A stretch of DNA of 64,000 nt from positions 3,721,076 through 3,785,075 of the forward strand of contig OX638344.1 of NCBI GenBank assembly GCA_951813555.1, in the 5' to 3' direction. This DNA is from an uncultured Acidimicrobiales bacterium. GTDB lineage: Bacteria > Actinomycetota > Acidimicrobiia > Acidimicrobiales > Bin134. The position numbers and the translations under genes are program-made. Under the pieces are notes generated by a model, which saw only the letters and a program-made list of their open reading frames with translations, did not search any database and was not told the DNA's origin. Below are positions 1-7,830 of this stretch, in pieces (within the stretch, counting starts at the first letter, position 1; each line of letters opens with the position of its first letter).

Positions 1-763
1 TGCGGGCGCCGCCCGGGTCGAGCACCTCGCGGATCAAATACAGTTCTTCGTCGGTGGGCAGCCGAGTCTCGGCTGCATCGTCGGTACCGGCCAGTTCGAA
101 GGCGGTGGCCTCCACCACCTGCTCCACCGTCACACCGGGGTGGAGCGAGGCGATCCTCATGCGGTTGTCGTCGGTCTGGAAGTCGAACACTCCCAGGTTG
201 GACACCACGCGGCGCACCTCGTGGTAGCGGTTGCCCGGCGAGCCAATCTCACGCATCCGGTCGTATCCCGGTCCCGACACCACGTCCACCGAGGCCACGA
301 AAGAGCGCGTTGAGTGGTTGGGCACCCAGTAGCTGGTGGGGTGGTTGATCAGGTTGCCGGGGGCGCCCCGCAGGCCGAGCAATTGAGCCTTGGGCTGGCG
401 GAAGTCGCCGATGGCGGCGATGTTCTGGTTGCCCCACTGGTCGATCTGGCTGGCCCCCATCATCACGTGGCGCTTGCCCGACCACACGATGTCGAACACA
501 GTGCGGTAGGGCACCCACGACTCCACCACCTTGGGGGCGTCGGGATCGCCCACCGGAAAGTCGTTGGCGGGCAGCACCGACACGGTGTCGGTGTACACCA
601 AGTCGGGTTCGAATGTGGCCCGGGCCAGCCGTCCGCCCACGATGGGCACGGTCCCGATGGGATTGCACAGGATCTCGCCGTCGCCCCGGAAGGCCTCGGC
701 GCAGGCCATCACACAGATCTCATCGATGGTGGCTTCGGCGGTGACTTGCTCGCTATTGCTCAT
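1..763 (-). CDS. ipdB: CoA-transferase family beta subunit, IpdB-like (partial, 3' end outside window)
   Basis: This is the beta subunit of a heteromeric enzyme of the family I CoA-transferase fold. In mycobacteria IpdAB is not a transferase but hydrolyses and opens the last steroid ring (COCHEA-CoA) during cholesterol degradation. About 254 residues are visible and the gene runs off the window start. The protein starts MSNSEQVTAEATIDEICVMA and contains the NPIGTVPIVGGRLAR and MMGASQIDQWGNQN stretches typical of the subunit. It follows ipdA by 34 bp on the same strand, so the two are almost certainly cotranscribed. The IpdB name rests mainly on the strongly IpdA-like partner; a generic CoA-transferase beta subunit is the alternative. 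Confidence 0.85.
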   Translation of the reverse strand, partial: MSNSEQVTAEATIDEICVMACAEAFRGDGEILCNPIGTVPIVGGRLARATFEPDLVYTDTVSVLPANDFPVGDPDAPKVVESWVPYRTVFDIVWSGKRHVMMGASQIDQWGNQNIAAIGDFRQPKAQLLGLRGAPGNLINHPTSYWVPNHSTRSFVASVDVVSGPGYDRMREIGSPGNRYHEVRRVVSNLGVFDFQTDDNRMRIASLHPGVTVEQVVEATAFELAGTDDAAETRLPTDEELYLIREVLDPGGAR

Positions 764-797
764 GATCGGGCCTCAGGGCTGCTCAATCGTTTCGTGC

Positions 798-1652
798 TCA
801 TGAGCGGGCCTCCAGCGCTTTGAGGTATTCGGCATGGGAGGGGGATTCGAGATAAGTGGAGCGAAACGCCTCCCATGCTTCGGGGTCGCGGGCAGTGGCC
901 GCGTACTCCCGCTGGAAAGCTTCGTCGCGCCCGTAATCGGGCGGACACTCGGTGAAGTGCGCTCCCTGGGGCGCCTCCACCACGCCGTCGGTGAAGATGC
1001 GCTGGATGCGCAGCGTGTGCACCGGCCCCTCGTCGAGCAGATTCTCGGTGGGCACGATCTTCTCGGTGCTCAGGTAGGTCTTGTCGGCGGCCATGGCGAA
1101 CAGGTCGTCGAAATAGAGATCGGGACCCAGGAATTGCCCGTTGCCGGCCGCATCGGCCCGGTTCATGTGGATCAACGCGGCGTCCAGCTTGAAGGCGGGG
1201 ATGGCCACCAGCTCCTCCCCGTCGTCATACGGCGACGTCACCGTGCGCAGCTCGGGGTTCATGGTCAGCATGTCAGAGCCCAGACCGGCTCTGGTGGGAT
1301 AGAACGGAACTCGGTGAGCGGCGGCCAAAAGTCCCAGGTAGAAGGCCCCTTCGTCCAACTCGGTGAACTCGATGGCCCCGCTCTGGCGGGCTTGGCGGAA
1401 GTGGGGCTCCAACGGGATCGAGTCGAGGGATACGAACCCGTACACCGCCCGGCGCAGCTTGCCCGCAGCGCACAGCAGACCGATGTCGGGACCGCCGTAG
1501 GCCACCACAGTCAAATCCTTGAGGTCAGAGCGCAGCATGGCCCGCACCAGGGACATGGGTTTGCGGCGCGATCCCCAGCCCCCGATGCCGATGGTCATGC
1601 CGTCTTTCAATTCGGCGACAACTTCGTCTTCGGTCATCCGCTTGTCGACCAT
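798..1652 (-). CDS. ipdA: CoA-transferase family alpha subunit, IpdA-like ring-opening hydrolase
   Basis: This is the 284-residue alpha subunit partnering the downstream ipdB. The GWGSRRKPM stretch (residues 25-33), the YGGPDIGLLC stretch and the region EAPQGAHFT...PDYGRDEAFQREYA near residue 235 match what I recall of Mycobacterium tuberculosis IpdA (Rv3551). Known family role: hydrolytic C-C cleavage of the C/D-ring intermediate in steroid degradation. The ATG start lies 7 nt behind a TATCGT box, which fits a leaderless transcript. The gene is divergent from an SDR that resembles the SDR found beside ipdA in mycobacteria. Recognition is from memory of the family, not from a search. Confidence 0.9.
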   Translation of the reverse strand: MVDKRMTEDEVVAELKDGMTIGIGGWGSRRKPMSLVRAMLRSDLKDLTVVAYGGPDIGLLCAAGKLRRAVYGFVSLDSIPLEPHFRQARQSGAIEFTELDEGAFYLGLLAAAHRVPFYPTRAGLGSDMLTMNPELRTVTSPYDDGEELVAIPAFKLDAALIHMNRADAAGNGQFLGPDLYFDDLFAMAADKTYLSTEKIVPTENLLDEGPVHTLRIQRIFTDGVVEAPQGAHFTECPPDYGRDEAFQREYAATARDPEAWEAFRSTYLESPSHAEYLKALEARS

Positions 1653-1659
1653 GGCGGCG

Positions 1660-1665
1660 ACGATA
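1660..1665 (-). promoter_or_regulatory. -10 box of leaderless ipdA promoter
   Basis: TATCGT on the minus strand, 7 nt before the ipdA ATG. It matches the TANNNT pattern seen before many starts in this window. Confidence 0.5.
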
Positions 1666-1686
1666 GCCCGCGCCTAAGACCCGGCC

Positions 1687-1762
1687 CACACTGGCAGCGA
1701 TGGTCCCCGTGAACCAGCGGGATGCCCGCAACAGCCCTCATGGGGCACACTGGCAGCAATGG
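1687..1762 (+). repeat. 17-bp direct repeat copying the SDR start region
   Basis: CACACTGGCAGCGATGG (1687-1703) recurs as CACACTGGCAGCAATGG (1746-1762), one mismatch in 17 and 59 bp apart. The second copy carries the start codon of the SDR at 1759 and a CACACT sequence 7 nt before it. The first copy carries a decoy ATG. It may be a duplicated promoter and start segment. Confidence 0.6.
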
Positions 1763-2547
1763 AAGACCTCGATTTCACCGGCAAGACCACCATCATCACC
1801 GGTGGCACCAAGGGGCTGGGCCGGGGCATGGCCACCCGCTTTCTTACCGCCGGTGCCGACGTGGTGATCTGCGCCCGCCGCCCGCCGGAGGAACCGGTGG
1901 CCGCCGACGGACGAGAAGCGCTGTTCGTGGCCGCCGACGTGCGAGACCCCGAGCAGATCGCGGCAGTGGTGGCCGCTGCGGTGCAGCACACCGGTCGGGT
2001 GGACACCCTCATCAACAACGCGGGCGGGGCCCCTCCAGCCGACTCGGCCACGGTGTCACCCCGGTTCAACGACAAGATCGTGGCCCTGAACCTGCTGGCC
2101 CCCATGGCGTTCAGCCAGGCGGTGTATTCGGTAATGCAGAACCAGGACAGCGGTGGGGTGATCCTCAACATCTCCTCGGTATCGGGCATCCGGCCGAATC
2201 CGATGGGCATCGCCTACGGGGCGGCCAAGGCCGGTTTGTTGAACCTGAGCGAGACTCTGGCTGTGGAGTGGGGGCCGAAGATACGGGTGCTGACCGTGAC
2301 AGTCGGGCTGATCGTGACCGAGGACGCTCACATGTACTACGGCGACGAGGCTGGCATCGCCGCGGTGGGCGAGACTATCGCCATGGGCCGCATGGGGCGT
2401 CCCGACGACGTAGCCGACGTGTGCCTGTTCTTGGCGTCGCCCATGGCCCGGTGGATGTCGGGGGCCAACATCAAAGTCCACGGCGGCGGGGAGAAGCCGG
2501 CCTATCTGGGCGTCTCCACCGGCGAGGTCGCCGCCGAAGACGGCTGA
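1759..2547 (+). CDS. SDR family oxidoreductase (steroid-cluster type)
   Basis: A 262-residue classical short-chain dehydrogenase with the NAD(P)-binding TGGTKGLG motif (residues 14-21), NNAG (86-89), an active-site Ser in NISSVSG and the Tyr153-x-x-x-Lys157 pair (YGAAK). The C-terminal SGANIKVHGGGEKPAYL resembles the SDR next to ipdA/echA20 in mycobacteria, so a role in ring C/D degradation is likely but is inference. It is divergent from ipdAB and is followed after 10 bp by a metallo-hydrolase, probably in one operon. There is no clear Shine-Dalgarno; a CACACT box 7 nt upstream fits leaderless expression. Confidence 0.88.
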   Translation: MEDLDFTGKTTIITGGTKGLGRGMATRFLTAGADVVICARRPPEEPVAADGREALFVAADVRDPEQIAAVVAAAVQHTGRVDTLINNAGGAPPADSATVSPRFNDKIVALNLLAPMAFSQAVYSVMQNQDSGGVILNISSVSGIRPNPMGIAYGAAKAGLLNLSETLAVEWGPKIRVLTVTVGLIVTEDAHMYYGDEAGIAAVGETIAMGRMGRPDDVADVCLFLASPMARWMSGANIKVHGGGEKPAYLGVSTGEVAAEDG

Positions 2548-2557
2548 TCACCCCACG

Positions 2558-3460
2558 ATGGCGGTGAGCATCCCGTTTCTGACCGAGCCCGAGGTGGATT
2601 ACGGCGCGGTGGTGGAGATGGCCCCCGGCCTGCGCCGGGTGATAGCCAACAATCCCAGCAAGTTCACCTACCGGGGGACCGGGACCTACATCGTGGGTCA
2701 GGGCCGGGTGGCCATCGTTGACCCTGGACCCGACGACGCCGACCACGTCGCCGCGGTGCTGGCCGCAGTCGACGGTGAGCAGGTGGAGGCCATGCTTATC
2801 ACCCACACGCACCGGGACCACTCCCCCGCGTCCCGGGCGGTGGCCGAGGCCACCGGAGCTCCGGCTTACGGCTTTGGCCCCCACCCGGCGGCTGACACCG
2901 ACGATGGCGAGAGCGAGGAGCGGGGCGACACTGACTTCGCCCCCGATATGGCCGTGGTCCACGGCGATGTAGTCGAGGGGCCGGGGTGGAGCTTCGAGTG
3001 CCTGTACACCCCTGGCCACATCTCCAACCACGTCGCCTATCGCTGGCGGGAGGCGACGGGAGTGTTCACCGGCGACCACATCATGGGTTGGTCCACCACC
3101 ATCATCCCCCCGCCCGACGGCAACATGACCGACTACCTGGCCAGCCTGCGGCTATTGGCCGATTCCCCCGGCGACCGGGCGTATTGGCCCACCCACGGCC
3201 CACCGGTCACCGAGCCCCAGGTTCTGGTGGAAGCCCTGTACGCCCACCGTCTCGACCGGGAGCGCCAGATCCTGGAGTGCCTGGCTACCGGACCGCAGAC
3301 CATTGCCGAGATGGTGGGGGCGATGTACGCCGACGTGGCCTCGGAACTGCATGAGCCCGCCGCCCGCTCCGTACTGGCCCACCTCATCGCCATGGTTGGT
3401 AAAGGCCGAGTGGGCACCGACGGCGAGGCAACTGCCGAAGCGGTGTACTTCCGGGAGTAG
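2558..3460 (+). CDS. Metallo-beta-lactamase fold hydrolase, LACTB2-like
   Basis: A 300-residue MBL-fold hydrolase. The zinc motif THTHRDHS lies at residues 82-89, followed by TPGHISNH and FTGDHIMGW, and THGPP near residue 213; together these give the usual two-metal site. The C-terminal ~70 residues (LYAHRLDRERQILECLA onward) form a winged-helix-like segment typical of the LACTB2/glyoxalase II-like subgroup. The family cleaves thioesters, phosphodiesters or lactones; the substrate here is unknown. It lies 10 bp behind the SDR, so a CoA-thioester hydrolase for the same pathway is plausible. It converges on a lipoprotein gene. Confidence 0.85.
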   Translation: MAVSIPFLTEPEVDYGAVVEMAPGLRRVIANNPSKFTYRGTGTYIVGQGRVAIVDPGPDDADHVAAVLAAVDGEQVEAMLITHTHRDHSPASRAVAEATGAPAYGFGPHPAADTDDGESEERGDTDFAPDMAVVHGDVVEGPGWSFECLYTPGHISNHVAYRWREATGVFTGDHIMGWSTTIIPPPDGNMTDYLASLRLLADSPGDRAYWPTHGPPVTEPQVLVEALYAHRLDRERQILECLATGPQTIAEMVGAMYADVASELHEPAARSVLAHLIAMVGKGRVGTDGEATAEAVYFRE

Positions 3461-3566
3461 CAAACGGGTCGGGCTGACGCCACCTCGCCCTGCTGTTCGA
3501 CTAAGAGACCGTCGCCGGAGACGCGTTCAAGTAGCAAGAGGTAAGGGCTGAGGCCACCTCGTCCTG
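3457..3566 (+). repeat. Imperfect ~36-bp direct repeat across a convergent gene junction
   Basis: A segment beginning at the MBL stop codon (3457-3492, GTAGCAAACGGGTCGGGCTG then ACGCCACCTCGCCCTG) recurs diverged at 3531-3566 (GTAGCAAGAGGTAAGGGCTG then AGGCCACCTCGTCCTG), 74 bp away. The second copy lies in the 3' end of the converging lipoprotein gene, so one gene end may have been built from a copy of its neighbour's end. Confidence 0.45.
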
Positions 3567-4196
3567 GGCCTCCCCGAAGCCCTCTCCGGTGTCGACCACC
3601 ATGGCGTCCCTTACCACAGCCCTCAGCCCGTCAACCGAAATCTGGGAGGCGATGCACTCGGCTCGATCAATGGGTTCACCCTCTGTGACCAAGACCTGGA
3701 CCACGAAGTTCCGCCAGTCAACGCAGCCCAGTGCCAGATTCTCAAGATCAAACGCCTCTCGATCGGAAATGTCGAACCAGTCCCCAAACACAAACAACCC
3801 CGGCTGCCGATATGCCTCGGCAAACGACGCCGCGTTGAGTCTCAGTTCGCCCAGCCGCTGATCAGTGAACACGGCAAAGGCCTCCTCGGCCAGGCAATTG
3901 ATCTCCTGTGGCGTCATGAAGGTGGTGACCAGTTCGTCGCCCAAGACCAGCTCGGCAAAAGTGTCGGTCAACTCTTGCCTGTTGAGCCTGGGGGAAGCGC
4001 CATTTTCAGGCTGCTCGCCATTGTCGGGGCCAGCGGGATCGGTGGACGACGAACTGGGGGCCTCGACGGTCTCAGTAGACTGGACACCGGGAGCCTGGGT
4101 AGCGGGGACAGACGGTGCGCTGCCCTCGCTCTCGCTCGAGCAGGCCGCTGCCACCAGGGTCACTGCGAATATCGGGATGAACCAGCCGCGGCGCAT
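3501..4196 (-). CDS. Secreted lipoprotein with Cys-rich repeat domain
   Basis: A 231-residue predicted lipoprotein. The signal peptide MRRGWFIPIFAVTLVAAAC has an LVAAAC lipobox with Cys19 as the lipidation site, followed by a Ser/Pro/Thr linker to about residue 75. The rest is a helical domain with paired cysteines (NCLAEEAF, LGCVDWRNF, AECIASQIS). The same order of motifs occurs in the N-terminal half of the lipoprotein encoded directly upstream (4212-5732), so the two are tandem paralogues, here without the cyclophilin domain. They are 15 bp apart on the same strand and likely form an operon. I do not recognise the domain by name. Confidence 0.8.
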   Translation of the reverse strand: MRRGWFIPIFAVTLVAAACSSESEGSAPSVPATQAPGVQSTETVEAPSSSSTDPAGPDNGEQPENGASPRLNRQELTDTFAELVLGDELVTTFMTPQEINCLAEEAFAVFTDQRLGELRLNAASFAEAYRQPGLFVFGDWFDISDREAFDLENLALGCVDWRNFVVQVLVTEGEPIDRAECIASQISVDGLRAVVRDAMVVDTGEGFGEAQDEVASALTSCYLNASPATVS

Positions 4197-4211
4197 AGGT
4201 CAACCCCAGCG

Positions 4212-5732
4212 TTAGCCGATTTCTCCAATGGTGACCGAGTTGACGGTTACCGGGGGTTCGGGGCCTCCGCCCAGTGGGTTGTCGGGCTGGTCGACGTGGC
4301 CGGCCAAGATGGCCTCGGCCACCGCCAGGCTCTCGTCGTCCATCTGACCGAACACCACGTAGGTGCCTTGATTGTTGAGCAGGGCGGTGTTCTCGTTGAC
4401 GGCGAAGAAGAACTGGGCGCCGGCGCTGTTGGGCGCGGCGGTTCGGGCCATCACGATCTGGCCCGGCTCGTAGGTAAATCCGAAGCCCTCATCGGGAATG
4501 GTGTAGCCCGGCCCTGGGTCGCTCGGCGAATTGGTGTGGGGCGCCCCACCCTGGATGATGCCGATGCTGGGGTCGGTGCGGAACAACAGCGTGCCGTCGT
4601 AGTAGTGATACTGGGCCAGCACAGCGAAGTTGTTGGCTGTGATCGGCGTGTTGAACGTGTCGAGGTCGATCCGCATCTCTCCGGCAGAAGTGTCGAACAC
4701 CGCGATGTACTGCTTGGCCGGATCCAAACACAGGGGCTGGGGACCATCGAAATCCAAAGCTGTGGGACCCGATCCATCGGCGGGCGGACACGGTCCCGAA
4801 CCAAAAGCCTCCCCAGAAGCGGCAGCTGGGGTGAACCCGGAACCGCCCATCAACTCAAGCTCGCCGGGGGTTAGGCACCGGTTCTGGAGGGCCGAGATCT
4901 GGCCGAACATCTCTGCGATTTCCTCGTCGCTTTCAGGTTCCTGGGCCCCGAGCATCATGTCGACAATCTCATCGGACAACCCGTCGGCAACGCACCGAGC
5001 ACTCTCCTCAGATAGCCCTTCTTGGACGAATGTCTGATAGAGCATTTCCCGAATGTCGAAGCAGGCCTGCGACGCTGCTTGGGCCTCCTCTGGATCTATG
5101 CCTAGATCATTCTCAGACTCGGCAATAAACACGCTCATCGCCATTTCCCGAATTCCCTCACTTGTGATCTCCGATGCGATGCAGCGGGCTTGCTCGCCTG
5201 GCACTCCCTCAGCCTCAATTCCGGCAGCCAGTATCGATCGCAGATCAACACACTCCACTGCCCTGTCCACGATCTCTGAAATCTCATCTTCGGTGATGGC
5301 ATAGGTATCGCCAAGGGCAAAGATCCCTCTTACTTCGTATATCGCAGCTACCGACGAGCCGCTCATGCCCAGTTCCACGAGCCGGTCGTCAGAAAAAACT
5401 CCGGCCAAGCCGTCGGCCAAGCAGCGGACCTGGTCTTCGGGAATGGTGAATGGACGGTATTCGTCCTGCATCGTGTCGTCTTCGTGTATCGCCGTGAACA
5501 GCGCGTCCGCCAGGTCGCGTTGGCCATCTGTGAGCACGACCGGGGCATCAGCTGGCTCGGGATCAGGGGCAGGGGTAGCGGCGGCCTCGGTAGGCTGGGC
5601 GGCGGCCTCGGTAGGCTGGGCAGCGGCCTCAGTCGCTGCCGCAGGCGGTGTGCTGTCGTCGCTGTCGCTTGAGCAGGCGGCGGCAACCAAGCAGACCAGG
5701 GCCAACAGCAAGACCAGTTTCAATTTGCGCAT
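4212..5732 (-). CDS. Lipoprotein with Cys-repeat domain and C-terminal cyclophilin-type peptidyl-prolyl isomerase
   Basis: About 506 residues. The signal peptide MRKLKLVLLLALVCLVAAAC ends in a lipobox. A linker with tandem AAAQPTE repeats follows. Residues ~75-280 hold three units containing RC(L/I/V)A (VRCLADGL, ARCIASEI, ARCVADGL) spaced with CVDLRS and CFDIRE. The last ~165 residues form a cyclophilin domain (NTPITANNFAVLAQYHYYDG, GGAPHTNSPSD, SAGAQFFFAV, TYVVFGQM). It should catalyse Xaa-Pro isomerisation in secreted proteins outside the membrane. I chose the second ATG (5732) because GGGAG sits 5 nt before it; the other start (5744) adds MGAH. The repeat domain is shared with the next gene. 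Confidence 0.85.
   Translation of the reverse strand: MRKLKLVLLLALVCLVAAACSSDSDDSTPPAAATEAAAQPTEAAAQPTEAAATPAPDPEPADAPVVLTDGQRDLADALFTAIHEDDTMQDEYRPFTIPEDQVRCLADGLAGVFSDDRLVELGMSGSSVAAIYEVRGIFALGDTYAITEDEISEIVDRAVECVDLRSILAAGIEAEGVPGEQARCIASEITSEGIREMAMSVFIAESENDLGIDPEEAQAASQACFDIREMLYQTFVQEGLSEESARCVADGLSDEIVDMMLGAQEPESDEEIAEMFGQISALQNRCLTPGELELMGGSGFTPAAASGEAFGSGPCPPADGSGPTALDFDGPQPLCLDPAKQYIAVFDTSAGEMRIDLDTFNTPITANNFAVLAQYHYYDGTLLFRTDPSIGIIQGGAPHTNSPSDPGPGYTIPDEGFGFTYEPGQIVMARTAAPNSAGAQFFFAVNENTALLNNQGTYVVFGQMDDESLAVAEAILAGHVDQPDNPLGGGPEPPVTVNSVTIGEIG
5581..5622 (-). repeat. 21-bp tandem repeat encoding AAAQPTE
   Basis: Two near-identical 21-bp units (5581-5601, 5602-5622) and a decayed third code for the low-complexity linker after the lipoprotein signal. 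It is a likely site of length variation by slippage. Confidence 0.75.
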
Positions 5733-5819
5733 GTGGGCTCCCATCTTCCAATCACCACCTAAGAAGCTCCAACGGTACCCACAGTTCCTCCAAAAGCGGT
5801 GAAAATGCCTGTCGCCAAT

Positions 5820-6959
5820 TCAGGCCACCGCGCCCGACGACCGGAGCGCTTCCACCTGCTCGGCGGTGTAGCCCAACTCAGCGAGCACGGCATTGGTATC
5901 GGCTCCCGGGGGCTGCGATTGCCCGGCGGGCTCCGAGGGGGTGCCGTCGAACCGGGGGGCGGGCCGGGGCTGAGTGACTCCGCCGAATTCGAAGAACGAA
6001 TCGCGGGCCTGGGCGTGGGGGTGGGCCGGCGTCTGTCCCATGGCCAGCACCGGGCTGACGCAGGCGTCGGTGCCGTCGAATACCGCCACCCACTCATCCA
6101 GGGTGCGCTGGGCGATGATCTCGCCCACCCGCTGCTTCATCTCCGGCCACCGACCCCGGTCCATCTGGTCGGGCAAATCTTCGGCTCCGACCAGGCCGAT
6201 GCCGGCCATAAACTCGGCGTGGAACTGGGGCTCGATGGCGCCCACTGCCAGCCACTTGCCGTCGGAAGTGCCGTATACCTCGTAGAAATATGCCCCCGAG
6301 TCCAAGAAGTTGGCCCCAAACTCGTCGGTCCAGAACCCGCTCGCATGGGCTGCGTACAGTGGCGACAGCAGGTAGGCCGCGCCGTCCACCATGGCGGCGT
6401 CCACCACCTGGCCTTCGCCACCCCGGGCTACCTCCAAGAGTGCGGCCACCATGCCCAGCACCAGGAATACCGAACCGCCCCCGAAGTCGCCGATGAGATT
6501 GAGGGGCACCGAGGGCGGCTGTCCCGTCCGGCCGATGTGGGCCAGCGGGCCGGCCAAGGAGATGTAGTTGATGTCGTGGCCGGCCCGGTCGGCCAGCGGT
6601 CCAGACTGGCCCCAGCCAGTCATGCGCCCGTAGACCAGCTTGGGATTGCGGGCCAGGCAGGCATCTGGGCCGACCCCGAGGCGCTCGGCCACCCCAGCCC
6701 GGAAGCCCTCGAACAGGCCATCGGACGCCTCAACCAGGCAAAGCACAGCGTCAACCCCGTCGGGCTGCTTTAGGTCGAAGGCAACGGTGCGCTTGCCCCG
6801 CTCCATGGGACCCGATTGCGATGCCACCGGGTTGCCTGAGCCGCCTACCCGGTCGACCCGGATGACCTCGGCGCCCATGTCCGACAGCATCATCCCGGCG
6901 AACGGGGTCGGCCCGATCCCGGCCAACTCCACGATGCGCATTCCGTTCAGCGGACCCAT
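5820..6959 (-). CDS. mcr: Alpha-methylacyl-CoA racemase (CaiB/BaiF family)
   Basis: A 379-residue class III CoA-transferase-fold protein of the racemase type. The start MGPLNGMRIVELAGIGPTPF and the catalytic pair His128 (AGHDINYIS) and Asp158 (GDFGGG) match the His126/Asp156 pair known for mycobacterial MCR. The enzyme epimerises (2R)/(2S)-methylacyl-CoA so that branched or steroid side chains can enter beta-oxidation. The ATG at 6959 lies 6 nt behind TACCGT. The open frame continues upstream to 7280, but that part overlaps the divergent SDR and has no family similarity, so it is excluded. A neighbouring SDR-alcohol dehydrogenase pair is transcribed away from it. Confidence 0.9.
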   Translation of the reverse strand: MGPLNGMRIVELAGIGPTPFAGMMLSDMGAEVIRVDRVGGSGNPVASQSGPMERGKRTVAFDLKQPDGVDAVLCLVEASDGLFEGFRAGVAERLGVGPDACLARNPKLVYGRMTGWGQSGPLADRAGHDINYISLAGPLAHIGRTGQPPSVPLNLIGDFGGGSVFLVLGMVAALLEVARGGEGQVVDAAMVDGAAYLLSPLYAAHASGFWTDEFGANFLDSGAYFYEVYGTSDGKWLAVGAIEPQFHAEFMAGIGLVGAEDLPDQMDRGRWPEMKQRVGEIIAQRTLDEWVAVFDGTDACVSPVLAMGQTPAHPHAQARDSFFEFGGVTQPRPAPRFDGTPSEPAGQSQPPGADTNAVLAELGYTAEQVEALRSSGAVA

Positions 6960-6965
6960 GGCCCT

Positions 6966-6971
6966 ACGGTA
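6966..6971 (-). promoter_or_regulatory. -10 box of leaderless racemase promoter
   Basis: TACCGT on the minus strand, 6 nt before the racemase ATG. It supports the short start over the longer open frame. Confidence 0.5.
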
Positions 6972-7011
6972 TGCCTGCCACCCAATGCAACCGAAAGGCG
7001 GAGCGACACCG

Positions 7012-7830
7012 ATGAGCGCCAACGAACGGAAGACAGCCCTGGTCACCGGAGCCAGCCGGGGCATCGGAAAGGCCAGCGCCATCGCCCTGGCCCAAGCCGG
7101 GTTCGACGTAGCCGTGTCGGCCCGCACCTTGGTAGACGGAGCAGGCCGCGACATGTACAACCCCGATCTCGCCATTCCCGGTGGGCTCGACACCACCGTG
7201 GCCGCCATTGAGGCCGCGGGCCAGCAGGGGGTGGCGTTCACCATGGACTTGTTGGACCGAGACAGCGTGATTGCCTGCATCGATGGCGCTCTGAATCATT
7301 TCGGCCACCTCGATGTGCTGGTGAACAACGCCATCTACCAGGCCAAAGTGAGCATGACCCCGATTCTGGAGCTAGAAGAGCCCGAGGTGCATCGGCTGTT
7401 TGAGGGGAACGTATTCGCCCAAATGGCGATCACCGAGCGGGTGCTGACAGCCATGGTGGAGCAGGGCTCGGGCACTATCGTGAACATGATCTCGGCCTCG
7501 GCCTACACCGACCCCCCCGGCCCCATCGGTAAGGGAGGCTGGGGCATGGCCTACGCCATGAGCAAGGGGGCGTTCACCCGCATGACCCCCCACATCCATG
7601 TGGAGCACGGGCCAGATGGCATCCGCTGCTTCAGCATCGACCCCGGCTATGTGATCACCGAGGCCGCCCGGGCTCGAAACACCGCCGGGACTTTCCCCTA
7701 TCCCGGCGGCGAGCCGGCCACCATCGGAGCGGTGGTGGCCTGGCTGGCCACGTCGCCCGACGCCGACGACCACCTCGGCGGCATCGTGTATGCCCAAAGC
7801 GAGTTCAAAAAGCGAGGCCTGTCGGCGTGA
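7012..7830 (+). CDS. SDR family oxidoreductase
   Basis: A 272-residue SDR with TGASRGIG near residue 12, a variant NNAI in place of NNAG, and a Tyr-x-x-x-Lys site written YAMSK. Substrate unknown. The start ATG at 7012 follows AAAGGCGGAG; the open frame extends to 6640, but that stretch lies antisense to the racemase and is rejected. It overlaps the next gene by 4 nt (GTGA), so the SDR and the alcohol dehydrogenase are translationally coupled and probably act in succession on the same alcohol or ketone. Confidence 0.85.
   Translation: MSANERKTALVTGASRGIGKASAIALAQAGFDVAVSARTLVDGAGRDMYNPDLAIPGGLDTTVAAIEAAGQQGVAFTMDLLDRDSVIACIDGALNHFGHLDVLVNNAIYQAKVSMTPILELEEPEVHRLFEGNVFAQMAITERVLTAMVEQGSGTIVNMISASAYTDPPGPIGKGGWGMAYAMSKGAFTRMTPHIHVEHGPDGIRCFSIDPGYVITEAARARNTAGTFPYPGGEPATIGAVVAWLATSPDADDHLGGIVYAQSEFKKRGLSA

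Noticed and set aside
6960-7280. N-terminal extension of the methylacyl-CoA racemase to 7280
   Set aside because: It overlaps the divergent SDR and lacks family similarity; the ATG at 6959 has a TACCGT box at -6 and gives the normal family length.
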